Shown here one piece after another: positions 17,710 to 26,705 of a stretch of DNA of 64,000 nucleotides. The notes beneath the pieces are model-generated. The model made no database searches. It saw only the letters and a program-made list of their open reading frames with translations, and had not been told where the DNA came from. The first letter of the stretch is position 1. Every line of letters starts with the position of its first letter. This DNA comes from Bradyrhizobium sp. AZCC 1610 (GTDB lineage: Bacteria; Pseudomonadota; Alphaproteobacteria; Rhizobiales; Xanthobacteraceae), in assembly GCF_036924515.1 (NCBI RefSeq), contig NZ_JAZHRR010000001.1, positions 2,885,001 to 2,949,000 of the forward strand. The letters are read 5' to 3'. Position numbers and translations under genes: made by a program.

Positions 17710-18387
17710 ATGGCACCAAAACTCACGCTGATCAGCCACAAGCTTTGCCCCTATGTGCAGCGCGCGGTGATCGCGCTCACTGAAAAGGGCGTTCCGTTCG
17801 AGCGGATCGATATCGATCTCGCCAACAAGCCGGACTGGTTTCTGAAGATTTCGCCGCTTGGCAAGGTGCCGGTGCTGCTTGTCGAAACCGCGGACGGCGA
17901 GGCGGCGCTGTTCGAGAGCAATGTCATCTGCGAGTACATCGAAGAGACGCAAGGCGGCGCGAAACTGCATCCGCAGGACGCGCTCAAGCGGGCGCAGCAC
18001 CGCGCGTGGATGGAATTCGGCTCGACCATTCTGAGCGAGCTCTGGGGCTTGGAGACGACGGGTGATCCCGCGGTCTTTGAAACCAAGCGGAAGGCAGTAG
18101 CCGCGAAGTTCGCGCAGGTCGAAAAAACGCTCGGCGCGGGACCGTTCTTTGCCGGCAAGGATTTCAGTCTGGTGGACGCGGTGTTCGCGCCGATCTTCCG
18201 TTACTTCGACGTGTTCGATGAACTGATCGATCTTTCGGTGTTTGCCGATACGCCAAAGGTGCGCGCATGGCGAAAGGCGCTGGCGCAGCGGCCGAGCGTG
18301 CGTACGGCAGTCGGGCCCGACTATCCGCAATTGCTGCACGCGTTCCTGGTGCGCCATAACGCGCATATGCTGAAGCTGGCGGCTTAG
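17710..18387 (+). CDS. Glutathione S-transferase family protein
   Basis: The start at 17710 is chosen because GGGAGG precedes it by six bases and the protein then begins MAPKLTLISHKLCPYVQR, the canonical N-terminus; upstream ATGs lie in the operator region. 225 aa. The thioredoxin-fold GST_N domain (about 1-82) has Cys13 in CPYVQR, the catalytic position of omega/lambda-type and dehydroascorbate-reductase-like GSTs, and the cis-Pro glutathione contact at GKVPVLLVE with ESNVICEYIEE. GST_C (about 95-215) is all helical. It probably catalyses thiol transfer or deglutathionylation in the cytoplasm. Monocistronic, with a palindromic repeat just downstream. Confidence 0.9.
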   Translation: MAPKLTLISHKLCPYVQRAVIALTEKGVPFERIDIDLANKPDWFLKISPLGKVPVLLVETADGEAALFESNVICEYIEETQGGAKLHPQDALKRAQHRAWMEFGSTILSELWGLETTGDPAVFETKRKAVAAKFAQVEKTLGAGPFFAGKDFSLVDAVFAPIFRYFDVFDELIDLSVFADTPKVRAWRKALAQRPSVRTAVGPDYPQLLHAFLVRHNAHMLKLAA

Positions 18388-18402
18388 GTATCGCCATCTC
18401 GC

Positions 18403-18488
18403 CGTAGCCCGGATGGAGCGCAGCGCAATCCGGGAATCGTCGGCGCTGGCAGCGGCCCCGGATTTCGCTGCGCTTCATCCGGGCTACG
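18403..18488. repeat. REP-like palindromic element (CCCGGATG family)
   Basis: Long imperfect hairpin: CGTAGCCCGGATG (18403-18415) pairs with CATCCGGGCTACG (18476-18488), and GAGCGCAGCG continues the stem on the left. It sits between the convergent GST and hydrolase genes and may also stop transcription from both sides. Similar CCCGGAT...ATCCGGG elements occur at 26646-26692 in this window. Confidence 0.75.
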
Positions 18489-18503
18489 CGTCTCAATTTG
18501 ACG

Positions 18504-19151
18504 TCAGCGGACGTTGGCGAGCCGCATGTCGAGATAGCCGGTCACCGTCTCCATCAGCGGCTCCAGCTTGCCGTCGAAGAAGTGGTTGGCGCCCGGGATG
18601 ATCTGCTGGTCGATCACGATACCCTTTTGGGTCTTCAGTTTCTCGACCAGCGTGTTGACGTCCTTTGGCGGCACCACCGCGTCCCTCTCGCCATGCACGA
18701 TCAGGCCCGACGACGGGCAGGGCGCGAGGAAGGAGAAGTCGTAGAGATTGGCGGGCGGCGCGATCGAGATGAAGCCTTCGACCTCGGGCCGGCGCATCAG
18801 GAGCTGCATGCCGATCCAGGCGCCGAACGAGAAGCCGGCGACCCAGCAGGCGCGCGCTTCGGGATTGATGGTCTGCGCCCAGTCCAGCGCGGAAGCCGCA
18901 TCCGACAATTCGCCGGTGCCGTGGTCGAACGAGCCCTGGCTGCGGCCGACACCGCGGAAATTGAAACGCAGCACCGAGAAGCCGCGATGCGCAAACGCGT
19001 AGTAGCACTGGTAGACGATCTGGTGATTCATCGTGCCGTGAAACTGCGGATGCGGATGCAGGATCATCGCGATCGGCGCGTTCTTCTGCTTGGCCGGATG
19101 ATAACGGCCTTCGAGGCGGCCTGCGGGGCCGGTGAAAATAACTTCAGGCAT
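18504..19151 (-). CDS. Alpha/beta hydrolase, COG2945-like
   Basis: The start is placed at the ATG at 19151 (AGGA upstream), giving 215 aa. The longer frame adds a segment without family resemblance. The nucleophile elbow is GFSFGAWIG (Ser in G-F-S-F-G). The oxyanion-region motif is ILHPHPQFHGTMNH near the N-terminus, where HPHPxxGG/HG is the hallmark of this family. FNFRGVGRSQGSFDHGTGE follows, then HGERDAVVPP (acid) and GANHFFDGKL (catalytic His). The family are small cytoplasmic serine hydrolases of unknown substrate. It is divergent from the suf operon, with 286 bp between starts. Confidence 0.87.
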   Translation of the reverse strand: MPEVIFTGPAGRLEGRYHPAKQKNAPIAMILHPHPQFHGTMNHQIVYQCYYAFAHRGFSVLRFNFRGVGRSQGSFDHGTGELSDAASALDWAQTINPEARACWVAGFSFGAWIGMQLLMRRPEVEGFISIAPPANLYDFSFLAPCPSSGLIVHGERDAVVPPKDVNTLVEKLKTQKGIVIDQQIIPGANHFFDGKLEPLMETVTGYLDMRLANVR

Positions 19152-19437
19152 TGATGATCCTTGGAAGTGTTCCTTGGCAACGGACGTGATCTGCGGAGGA
19201 ATGTGATCGGACGTCGTTGGGCGATGCGCGAACGGCGCTCCCGTGAACTGGTGGCGGCGTTCTAGCATGAGGCGAGGGGCAAAAAGCAAGCATCTTGAAC
19301 ATCTGGAAGGCTGTTCAAGGCGTTAGCCTGCGATTGTAAGAGACGGCGCGATCCCCAATTGCGATAAGGCACCTTGCGCTGGCGTAAGGCTGAGGCGCGC
19401 GAGAGCTGCTGGCCGATATAGGTAGTATTGTACGGAA

Positions 19438-20592
19438 ATGCCTGAACGGGTTTATCTCGACTGGAATGCGACGACGCCGCTTCGGCCTGAGGCGAGGCAG
19501 GCGATGGCCGCCGCTTGGGACATGGCCGGCAATCCGTCCTCGGTTCATGCCGAAGGTCGGCAGGCGCGTCGGCTGGTCGAGGATGCACGCGCAGCCATCT
19601 CCGCGGCCATCGGCGCCCGGCCGCAGGATGCGGTGTTTACGTCGGGTGGCACGGAGGCGAATGCGCTGGCGCTGACGCCGGGACTACGGCGGGGCGCGGG
19701 CGAACCGGTCCGTCGGTTATTGGTCTCGGCTATCGAGCACACGTCGGTGCTGTCGGGCGGGCGTTTCTCGCCGGAGGCGATCGGGACCATCCAGGTCACC
19801 GGATCCGGCCTGATCGACATCGACCATCTGCGGAGGCTTCTTGCCGTTGGGCAGCCGGCGCTTGTCTCGGTCATGCTCGCCAATAACGAGACCGGCGCGC
19901 TTCAACCGATCGGCGAAGTCGCTGACATCGTGCATGAAGCAGGCGGGCTGCTGCATGTCGATGCGATCCAGGCGCTGGGAAAAATACCGTTTGATATCAA
20001 GTCGATGAAGGCCGATCTGGTTACGCTTTCTGCGCACAAGACCGGTGGCCCCAAGGGCGTTGGTGCTCTGGTTCTGTCCGAGGATGTGCACGGGCTGGAG
20101 CCGCTGCTGCGTGGAGGCGGGCAGGAGCTCGGGCGCCGGGCCGGCACTGAGAATGTCGCTGGCATCTCGGCCTTCGGCGTGGCTGCCACTGTCGCAATGG
20201 CCGCGCTGGCGGAAGACGCCGCCCGCTTACAGGCTCTGCGCGGGCGGCTTGAGAAGGGGCTCCAACAGACTCCTGGAATGATTGTGTTTTCCGAGGACGC
20301 GCCGCGGCTACCGAATACCATCCTGTTCACGGTTCCCGGCCTGAAGGCCGAAACGGCCGTGATTGGCTTCGATCTCGGCGGTATTGCGGTATCTTCGGGT
20401 TCCGCCTGCTCGTCCGGCAAGGTCCAGCCGTCTCACGTCCTGGCCGCCATGGGGGTTGGCGGGGAACTGGCGCAGGGAGCGGTGCGGCTCAGTCTGGGCT
20501 GGTCTACCTCTGAGGCAGACATTGATTTGGCCCTTCAGGCTTGGCGAAAGCTCGCCGATGGCTTACTTAGAGGGCGACGAAACACAGCTTGA
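19438..20592 (+). CDS. Class I (NifS/IscS-like) cysteine desulfurase, first gene of the suf cluster
   Basis: A 384-aa PLP enzyme that abstracts sulfur from cysteine for Fe-S cluster assembly. YLDWNATTPLRPEA opens the protein. The PLP Lys is K201 in SAHKTGGPKG, with HVDAIQALGK as the upstream PLP contact. The sulfur-accepting loop SSGSACSSGKVQPSHVL holds Cys324 in the longer loop typical of class I enzymes. It differs from the class II SufS encoded later in the cluster, so the operon carries two desulfurases of different type. The gap to sufB is only 88 bp and contains possible Irr sites. Confidence 0.93.
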   Translation: MPERVYLDWNATTPLRPEARQAMAAAWDMAGNPSSVHAEGRQARRLVEDARAAISAAIGARPQDAVFTSGGTEANALALTPGLRRGAGEPVRRLLVSAIEHTSVLSGGRFSPEAIGTIQVTGSGLIDIDHLRRLLAVGQPALVSVMLANNETGALQPIGEVADIVHEAGGLLHVDAIQALGKIPFDIKSMKADLVTLSAHKTGGPKGVGALVLSEDVHGLEPLLRGGGQELGRRAGTENVAGISAFGVAATVAMAALAEDAARLQALRGRLEKGLQQTPGMIVFSEDAPRLPNTILFTVPGLKAETAVIGFDLGGIAVSSGSACSSGKVQPSHVLAAMGVGGELAQGAVRLSLGWSTSEADIDLALQAWRKLADGLLRGRRNTA

Positions 20593-20603
20593 AACGTTCT
20601 AAG
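20587..20603. promoter_or_regulatory. Half-conserved Irr/ICE-like box
   Basis: GAA-ACG-TTCTAAG: the right half matches the iron-control-element consensus (TTTAGAA-N3-TTCTAAA) in six of seven bases; the left half is poor. It overlaps the end of the cysteine desulfurase gene and lies 46 bp before the second candidate. Confidence 0.3.
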
Positions 20604-20632
20604 TGGGTTTCGCCGGAACGCTTCGTCACTGA

Positions 20633-20649
20633 TTTGGAATTGTTCCACC
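20633..20649. promoter_or_regulatory. Candidate Irr/ICE box upstream of sufB
   Basis: TTTGGAATTGTTCCACC compared with the ICE consensus TTTAGAA-N3-TTCTAAA keeps both GAA and TTC cores and the inverted repeat TGGAA-TTG-TTCCA (20635-20647). In Bradyrhizobium, Irr controls iron and heme genes through such boxes, and suf operons of this group are predicted members of that regulon. The match is imperfect. Confidence 0.45.
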
Positions 20650-20680
20650 GCGGTCCTTGAAACCGCGAGCGGAGGATGGA

Positions 20681-22162
20681 ATGCCAGCCGTACAAGAGAC
20701 GGTCGAGCGCGTCAGGCGCATCGACGTCGACCAGTATCGATATGGGTTTGAGACGCTGATCGAATCCGACAAGGCGCCCAAGGGGCTGTCGGAAGACACG
20801 GTCCGCTTCATTTCCGCAAAGAAGAACGAACCTGCCTGGATGCTGGAATGGCGTCTGGAGGCCTATCGCCGCTGGCTGACCATGACCGAGCCGACCTGGG
20901 CCCGCGTCAATTATCCCAGGATCGACTATCAGGAACTCTATTACTACTCGGCGCCGAAGCCGAAGAAGCAGATCGGCTCGCTCGACGAGATCGATCCGGA
21001 AATTCTCAAGACCTACGAGAAGCTCGGCATCCCCCTGCGCGAAGTCGAGGTGCTCGAAGGCGTCGTGAAGCCGGAAGGCGAGCGCAGAATTGCAGTCGAT
21101 GCCGTGTTCGACTCGGTTTCGGTGGCGACCACGTTCCAGAAGGAATTGAAGGCGGCCGGCGTGATCTTCATGCCGATCTCGGAGGCGATCCGCGAACATC
21201 CCGAACTGGTGAAGAAGTATCTCGGTTCGGTCGTGCCGACCTCGGACAATTACTTCGCGACGCTGAACTCCGCGGTGTTCTCCGACGGCTCGTTCGTCTA
21301 CGTGCCGCCGGGCGTGCGCTGCCCGATGGAGCTGTCGACCTATTTCCGCATCAACGAACGCAACACCGGCCAGTTCGAGCGCACGCTGATCATCGCCGAC
21401 AAGGGGTCTTACGTCAGCTATCTCGAAGGCTGCACCGCACCGCAGCGCGACGAGAACCAGTTGCATGCCGCAGTCGTCGAACTCGTCACGCTCGACGATG
21501 CCGAGATCAAGTATTCGACGGTGCAGAACTGGTATCCCGGCAATTCCGAAGGCGTCGGCGGCATCTACAATTTCGTCACCAAGCGTGGTGACTGCCGCGG
21601 CAACAATTCGAAGATCTCCTGGACCCAGGTCGAAACGGGGTCGGCGATCACCTGGAAATATCCGAGCTGCATCCTGCGCGGCGACAATTCACGCGGCGAG
21701 TTCTACTCGATCGCGATCTCGAACGGTCACCAGCAGGTCGACTCTGGCACCAAGATGATCCATCTCGGCAAGAACACGACGAGCCGGATCATCTCCAAGG
21801 GCATCGCCGCGGGCGTCTCGCAGAACACCTATCGCGGCCTCGTCACCGCGCACCGCAAGGCGACCGGCGCACGCAACTTCACCGCCTGCGACTCGCTGCT
21901 GATCGGCGACAAATGCGGCGCGCACACCGTGCCTTATGTCGAGGCGAAGAACTCGTCGGCGACCTTCGAGCACGAAGCGACGACGTCGAAGATCTCCGAG
22001 GACGTGCTGTTCTATTGCGTCCAGCGCGGTCTCAGCCAGGAAGAAGCGGTTGGCCTCGTCGTCAACGGTTTTGTGAAGGATGTGCTGCAGCAACTGCCGA
22101 TGGAGTTCGCGGTGGAAGCGCAGAAGCTGATCTCGATCTCGCTGGAGGGCAGCGTCGGGTAA
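20681..22162 (+). CDS. sufB: Fe-S cluster assembly scaffold SufB
   Basis: The start is at 20681, behind GGAGGATGGA, giving 493 aa; the longer frame lacks a binding site. SufB forms the SufBC2D scaffold on which clusters are built with sulfur from SufS. The family signatures [26 protein letters not shown] and the long right-handed beta-helix core (residues about 180-450) are present, ending with the conserved [16 protein letters not shown] and VNGFVKDVL. It is followed after five bases by a small membrane-protein gene, then sufC. Confidence 0.97.
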   Translation: MPAVQETVERVRRIDVDQYRYGFETLIESDKAPKGLSEDTVRFISAKKNEPAWMLEWRLEAYRRWLTMTEPTWARVNYPRIDYQELYYYSAPKPKKQIGSLDEIDPEILKTYEKLGIPLREVEVLEGVVKPEGERRIAVDAVFDSVSVATTFQKELKAAGVIFMPISEAIREHPELVKKYLGSVVPTSDNYFATLNSAVFSDGSFVYVPPGVRCPMELSTYFRINERNTGQFERTLIIADKGSYVSYLEGCTAPQRDENQLHAAVVELVTLDDAEIKYSTVQNWYPGNSEGVGGIYNFVTKRGDCRGNNSKISWTQVETGSAITWKYPSCILRGDNSRGEFYSIAISNGHQQVDSGTKMIHLGKNTTSRIISKGIAAGVSQNTYRGLVTAHRKATGARNFTACDSLLIGDKCGAHTVPYVEAKNSSATFEHEATTSKISEDVLFYCVQRGLSQEEAVGLVVNGFVKDVLQQLPMEFAVEAQKLISISLEGSVG

Positions 22163-22167
22163 GCCAA

Positions 22168-22371
22168 ATGATCAGAAACATCTTCGCATTTATTCGGTTT
22201 GCGCCACTTGCGATCTTTTTGTTTGTTGCGATCGCTGGAGCCTTTGCGGCTCTGATTGGCGGCTTGGCGGGATGGGTTGATGTAGCCGAATTCGGCAAAT
22301 TGGCTGCCGGCGGTGGCGTACTAGGCTTCTTTACCTGGTTCTGTCTTCCGATTCTAATTCGGGCGTTTTAG
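22168..22371 (+). CDS. Small two-helix membrane protein embedded in the suf operon
   Basis: A 67-aa frame starting five bases after the sufB stop and ending 16 bases before sufC, thus in the operon. Two hydrophobic helices are visible: FIRFAPLAIFLFVAIAGAFA (about 8-31) and VLGFFTWFCLPILI (about 50-64), joined by a polar loop GWVDVAEFGKLAAG. There is no known Suf subunit of this type. The ribosome binding site is weak (GGGTAAG), so coupling to sufB translation is likely. The use of a GC-poorer codon mix than its neighbours suggests either a recent arrival or membrane-protein bias. Function not known. Confidence 0.65.
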   Translation: MIRNIFAFIRFAPLAIFLFVAIAGAFAALIGGLAGWVDVAEFGKLAAGGGVLGFFTWFCLPILIRAF

Positions 22372-22387
22372 GCCACAAGGAAACAAA

Positions 22388-23143
22388 ATGACTGCGTTGC
22401 TTGAAGTGAAAGATCTGAAAGTCGGTGTCGAGGATAACGAAATCCTCCATGGGCTGTCGCTCACGGTGAACCCGGGCGAGGTGCACGCGATCATGGGGCC
22501 GAACGGCTCCGGCAAATCGACGCTGTCGCACGTCATCGCCGGCAAGCCCGGTTACGAAGTCACCGGCGGCGAAATCCTGTTCAGGGGCGAGGATCTGCTG
22601 GAGATGTCGCCGGATGAGCGCGCCGCCAAGGGCGTGTTCCTGGCGTTTCAGTATCCGGTCGAAATCCCCGGCGTTACCACCTGGAATTTCCTGCATACGG
22701 CGCTGAACGCCCAGCGAAAAGCCCGAGGCGAAAGCCTGCTTTCGTCTCCGGAATTTCTCAAGAAGGTGCGCGAGGTCGCAAAGTCGCTCAACATTCCGCA
22801 GGATATGCTCAAGCGCGGCGTCAATGTCGGGTTTTCCGGCGGCGAGAAGAAGCGCAACGAGATCTTGCAGATGGCGCTGTTCGAGCCGGCCGTCTGCATC
22901 CTTGATGAAATGGATTCCGGCCTCGACATCGACGCGCTCCGCATCGCGGCCGACGGCGTCAATGCGCTGCGTTCGCCGGACCGTGCCATGGTCGTCATCA
23001 CGCATTACCAGCGGCTGCTAAACTACATCGTGCCTGACTTCGTGCACGTGATGTCGAAGGGACGGGTCGTCAAAAGCGGCGGCAAGGATCTGGCGCTGGA
23101 ACTCGAGGCTTCCGGCTACACCCAGTTCGAAGACGCAGCCTGA
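22388..23143 (+). CDS. sufC: Fe-S cluster assembly ATPase SufC
   Basis: A 251-aa ABC-type ATPase of the SufBCD complex. Walker A GPNGSGKST is at 37-45, the signature SGGEKKRNEI at about 150-159 and Walker B VCILDEMDSGLDID at about 168-181. The SGGEKKR variant and DEMDSGLDID are specific to SufC. The H-loop sits in VVITHYQRLL. It drives conformational change in SufB-SufD. An AAGGAAACAAA stretch precedes the ATG. Confidence 0.98.
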   Translation: MTALLEVKDLKVGVEDNEILHGLSLTVNPGEVHAIMGPNGSGKSTLSHVIAGKPGYEVTGGEILFRGEDLLEMSPDERAAKGVFLAFQYPVEIPGVTTWNFLHTALNAQRKARGESLLSSPEFLKKVREVAKSLNIPQDMLKRGVNVGFSGGEKKRNEILQMALFEPAVCILDEMDSGLDIDALRIAADGVNALRSPDRAMVVITHYQRLLNYIVPDFVHVMSKGRVVKSGGKDLALELEASGYTQFEDAA

Positions 23144-23160
23144 CGCAAAGCGGATTTGTG

Positions 23161-24486
23161 ATGAACCTAGTTTTGGCAAAGAACGAGACCGGACGTGCGC
23201 TAAGCGACAGCTTTGCCATCGCGCGCGACCGGCTGCCGGGCACAGGCAGGGTCGCTGAGGCGCGAAGCGCCGCCTTCGAGGCCTATGACCGTGTGGGCCT
23301 GCCGCACCGGCGGATCGAGGACTGGAAATACACCGACCTGCGCGCGCTGATGCGCGAAGTGTTGCCGCTGGCGCCCGCACCGGATGCCGCTGCGCTGACA
23401 CGGGCCGCTGCTGCCCTGAAGCTTCAGGCGATCAAGGGTGCACGTCGGCTGGTGCTGGTGGACGGCGTATTCGCGCCAAAGCTCTCCGAACTGGACGGGC
23501 TTGAGAAGGGATTGACCATCCGCACCCTGCGCGAAGTGCTGGAGGGTGGTGACGCTACGTTGCAGGCGCAGCTCTTCACGCTTGATATCGCCAATCCGAT
23601 GGTGGCGCTCAACAGCGCGATGATGACCGATGGCGTGGTGGTCGAGATCGCCAATGGCGTCGTGCTGACGCAGCCGCTGCATATCATTCATATCGCCAGC
23701 GGCTCCGCGCCCGCGGCGATGTTCACCCGCTCGCTGTTGCGCCTCGGCAAGGATGCCGGCGTGATGCTGGTCGAAAGCTACATTGCGGCCGATGGCGCCA
23801 ACGGCTATCAGGCTCACGACTCGCTGATTGTAGCGATCGGCGACAATTCGCGGCTGGACCATGTTCGATTGGTCGAGGACGGCCGCGAGGCCTTCAACAT
23901 CTGCTCCGCCGTCGTCACGCTGGGCGCACACGCGCACTTCAATACGTTTGGTATGACCTCGGGCGCTGCCGTCAGCCGCTATCAGGCCACCATTGCCTTC
24001 GCCGGCGAGGGCTCCCGCGTCGAGACCAACGGCGTCAATCTGCTCAATGGCCGGCAGCACGCCGACACGACGCTGTTGATGGACCACGCAGTGCCGCATT
24101 GCGCCAGCCGCGAGGTGTTCCGCGCCGTCGCCGACGACCGCGGCCATTCGGTGTTCCAGGGCCGCATCATCGTGCGCCCGGATGCGCAGAAGACCGACGC
24201 CAAGATGATGACGCGGGCGCTGTTGCTGTCCGACGAGGCCGAAGCCGACAACAAGCCGGAACTCGAAATCTTCGCCGATGACGTCACCTGCGGCCATGGC
24301 GCAACCACCGGCGCGCTCGACGAGAGCCTGCTGTTCTACCTGCGCGCCCGTGGCCTTTCCGAAAAGGAAGCCCAGGCGCTGCTGATCCAGGCCTTCGTGG
24401 GCGAGGCCATTGAATCGATCGTCAACGATGATCTGCGTGAGCTCGCGATTGCAGCCGCGCAGCGCTGGCTGGAGGCGCGGTCATGA
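23161..24486 (+). CDS. sufD: Fe-S cluster assembly protein SufD
   Basis: Start taken as ATG 23161 (a GTG immediately before is also in frame); 441 aa. Partner of SufB, required for iron entry into the scaffold. N-terminal helical part shows PHRRIEDWKYTDLRAL, the typical SufD signature. The beta-helix core ends with EIFADDVTCGHGATTGALDE and FYLRARGLSEKEAQALLIQAF, containing the conserved CGHG with the cysteine and histidine important at the SufB interface. The stop overlaps the sufS start as ATGA at 24483-24486. Confidence 0.96.
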   Translation: MNLVLAKNETGRALSDSFAIARDRLPGTGRVAEARSAAFEAYDRVGLPHRRIEDWKYTDLRALMREVLPLAPAPDAAALTRAAAALKLQAIKGARRLVLVDGVFAPKLSELDGLEKGLTIRTLREVLEGGDATLQAQLFTLDIANPMVALNSAMMTDGVVVEIANGVVLTQPLHIIHIASGSAPAAMFTRSLLRLGKDAGVMLVESYIAADGANGYQAHDSLIVAIGDNSRLDHVRLVEDGREAFNICSAVVTLGAHAHFNTFGMTSGAAVSRYQATIAFAGEGSRVETNGVNLLNGRQHADTTLLMDHAVPHCASREVFRAVADDRGHSVFQGRIIVRPDAQKTDAKMMTRALLLSDEAEADNKPELEIFADDVTCGHGATTGALDESLLFYLRARGLSEKEAQALLIQAFVGEAIESIVNDDLRELAIAAAQRWLEARS

Positions 24487-25730
24487 CCCAGCATCCGGCG
24501 GTGAAGAATGGCGCCTATGACGTCGCCCGCGTGCGGGAGGATTTCCCCGCACTGGCGATGAAGGTCTATGGCAAGCCGCTGGTTTATCTCGACAACGCCG
24601 CCTCGGCGCAAAAGCCGAATGCGGTGCTCGACCGCATGACGGAAGCCTACAAGAGCGAATATGCCAACGTGCATCGCGGCCTGCATTATCTCGCCAACGC
24701 TGCGACCGAGGCTTACGAGGGCGCCCGTGCCAAGGTGGCGAAATTCATCAATGCAGGGCGTAGTGAAGAAATCATCTTCACCCGCAATGTCACCGAGGCC
24801 ATCAACCTCGTGGCATCGTCCTGGGGCGAGCCCAACATCAAGCAGGGCGACGAGATCGTGCTCTCGATCATGGAGCACCACTCCAACATCGTGCCCTGGC
24901 ACTTCCTGCGCGAGCGCCATGGCGCGGTGATCAAATGGGCGCCGGTCGACGACGACGGCAACTTCCTGATCGAGGAATTCGAGAAGCTGCTGACGCCGCG
25001 CACCAAGCTGGTTGCCATCACCCAGATGTCGAACGCGCTCGGCACTTTCGTTCCAGTCAAGGAAGTCGTGAAGCTCGCTCATGACCGCGGCATTCCGGTG
25101 CTGGTCGATGGCGCGCAAGGCGCGGTGCATCTGCCGATCGACGTGCAGGACCTCGATTGCGATTTCTATGCCTTCACCGGCCACAAGATCTATGGTCCGA
25201 CCGGGATCGGCGCGCTCTATGCCAAGCATGAGCACCTGGTGGCGATGCGGCCCTATAACGGCGGCGGCGAGATGATCCGTGAAGTTGCCCGGGATTGGGT
25301 CACCTATGGCGACCCGCCGCACAAGTTCGAGGCTGGGACGCCGCCCATCGTCGAGGCGATCGGGCTGGGTGCGGCGATCGACTACGTCAATTCGATCGGC
25401 AAGGAGCGCATCGCCGCTTACGAGCACGATCTTCTGACCTACGCCCAGGAGCGCCTGCGCGAAATCAACTCGCTGCGCCTGATCGGCACCGCGCGCGGCA
25501 AGGGACCGGTGATTTCCTTCGAGATGAAGGGCGCCCACGCCCATGACGTCGCGACCGTGATCGACCGGCAAGGGATAGCGGTGCGCGCCGGCACCCATTG
25601 CGTGATGCCGCTTTTAGAGCGGTTCAATGTCACAGCCACCTGCCGCGCGTCGTTTGGGATGTATAATACCTGGGAAGAAGTCGACCATCTGGCACAGGCG
25701 CTGATCAAGGCGCGGGAATTGTTCTCATGA
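24483..25730 (+). CDS. sufS: Class II cysteine desulfurase SufS
   Basis: A 415-aa PLP enzyme supplying persulfide to the SUF scaffold. YLDNAASAQKP starts the fold. ATEAYEGARAKVAKFI and IIFTRNVTEAINLVASSW are family hallmarks. The PLP Lys is K235 in FTGHKIYGPTG, and the catalytic Cys373 lies in VRAGTHCVMPLL, the short class II loop. Class II enzymes need a sulfur relay partner such as SufE or SufU; none is encoded in this window. ATGA overlaps on both sides (sufD/sufS and sufS/sufT) show tight translational coupling. Confidence 0.97.
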   Translation: MTQHPAVKNGAYDVARVREDFPALAMKVYGKPLVYLDNAASAQKPNAVLDRMTEAYKSEYANVHRGLHYLANAATEAYEGARAKVAKFINAGRSEEIIFTRNVTEAINLVASSWGEPNIKQGDEIVLSIMEHHSNIVPWHFLRERHGAVIKWAPVDDDGNFLIEEFEKLLTPRTKLVAITQMSNALGTFVPVKEVVKLAHDRGIPVLVDGAQGAVHLPIDVQDLDCDFYAFTGHKIYGPTGIGALYAKHEHLVAMRPYNGGGEMIREVARDWVTYGDPPHKFEAGTPPIVEAIGLGAAIDYVNSIGKERIAAYEHDLLTYAQERLREINSLRLIGTARGKGPVISFEMKGAHAHDVATVIDRQGIAVRAGTHCVMPLLERFNVTATCRASFGMYNTWEEVDHLAQALIKARELFS

Positions 25731-26098
25731 GTGACACAGCCGAAGTCAAGTCAGCCAATATGGAAACCATCTCGGCGCTGCCGCCCGAGGAGACCGAGCG
25801 GCTGGGAGGCGAGATCGTCGCCGCGCTGAAGACGGTTTTCGATCCGGAAATTCCGGCCGACATTTACGAGCTCGGCCTGATCTACAAGGTCGACCTCAAG
25901 GACGACCGCAGCGTCGACGTGATGATGACGCTGACCACGCCGAACTGCCCGGCGGCCGGCGAACTGCCGACCATGGTGGAGAACGCGGTCGCCAGCGTTC
26001 CCGGCGTCGGCGTCGTCAATGTGAACCTGGTGTGGGATCCGGCCTGGACGCCGGATCGGATGTCCGACGAGGCCCGTCTCGTCCTCAATATGTGGTGA
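25727..26098 (+). CDS. sufT: SUF accessory protein SufT (MIP18/DUF59 family)
   Basis: A 123-aa protein whose core (about 28-123) is a MIP18/DUF59 domain: ALKTVFDPEIPADIYELGLI contains the conserved DPEIP, followed by MMTLTTPNCPAAGELP with its Cys and a C-terminal VNVNLVWDPAWTPDRMS. SufT-like proteins assist maturation of specific Fe-S enzymes. The ATGA overlap with sufS places it firmly in the operon. The first 25 residues are polar and variable. Confidence 0.95.
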   Translation: MSDTAEVKSANMETISALPPEETERLGGEIVAALKTVFDPEIPADIYELGLIYKVDLKDDRSVDVMMTLTTPNCPAAGELPTMVENAVASVPGVGVVNVNLVWDPAWTPDRMSDEARLVLNMW

Positions 26099-26167
26099 GT
26101 GTTGCGTGTTGGCTTAACGGCTTTACGGGAAGATGACAGGCATTGATTTGCGGTTGGGAATGATCAC

Positions 26168-26572
26168 ATGAATGACATGACGTCAGCTTCACCCACGCCA
26201 GCCACCAAGCCGAAGCCGCGGCCGCGCCCGCAGGTCATGAAACTGACCGAGGCAGCCGCGCAGCGGATTACGGAACTGACCAGGCGCGCAGGTTCCGAGA
26301 TCGTGGGCTTGCGCGTCGGGATCAAGAACGGCGGCTGCGCAGGCCAGTCCTACACGGTGGAATACGCCCATGAGGTCCGGCCGACCGACGAAGTGGTCGA
26401 GGACCGCGGCGTGAAGATCCTGGTCGATCCCAAGGCGGTGTTGTTCCTGCTCGGCACCGAGATGGACTACAAGGCCGACAAGATGCAGGCCCAGTTCATC
26501 TTCAACAATCCGAACCAGGTCTCCGCCTGCGGTTGCGGCGAGTCGGTGCAGCTGACGGCCGCGAAGGTTTAG
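26168..26572 (+). CDS. sufA: A-type Fe-S carrier SufA/IscA
   Basis: A 134-aa HesB/IscA-family carrier that passes clusters from the scaffold to targets. The three conserved cysteines are present: Cys57 in NGGCAGQSY and Cys121/Cys123 in SACGCGESV. The first 23 residues are a Pro/Lys-rich extension (TKPKPRPRPQ). It is the last gene of the suf cluster, 69 bp after sufT and followed by strong hairpins. Confidence 0.96.
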   Translation: MNDMTSASPTPATKPKPRPRPQVMKLTEAAAQRITELTRRAGSEIVGLRVGIKNGGCAGQSYTVEYAHEVRPTDEVVEDRGVKILVDPKAVLFLLGTEMDYKADKMQAQFIFNNPNQVSACGCGESVQLTAAKV

Positions 26573-26578
26573 TCTCGT

Positions 26579-26692
26579 GTCCCGGACGCGCTGCAGCGTG
26601 CTTGCGCTGCTGCGCAGAGCCGGGACCTGCCTGCCCAAGCCATAGGCCCCGGATCAGCAGCGCACCGCTTCGCGCTGCGCAGCATCCGGGGC
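26579..26692. repeat. Two adjacent palindromic elements after sufA
   Basis: First hairpin: GTCCCGG (26579-26585) pairs with CCGGGAC (26630-26636), with CGCTGC-rich inner stems. Second: GCCCCGGAT (26646-26654) with ATCCGGGGC (26684-26692), inner arms CAGCAGCGC/GCGCTGCGCAG. They resemble the CCCGGAT REP family at 18403-18488 and may end suf transcription. Confidence 0.7.
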
Positions 26693-26705
26693 ACGAGTGA
26701 TTGCC

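Noticed and set aside
24336..25598. 420-aa minus-strand frame opposite sufS
   Set aside because: SufS is certain; the antisense frame is a GC-bias artefact.
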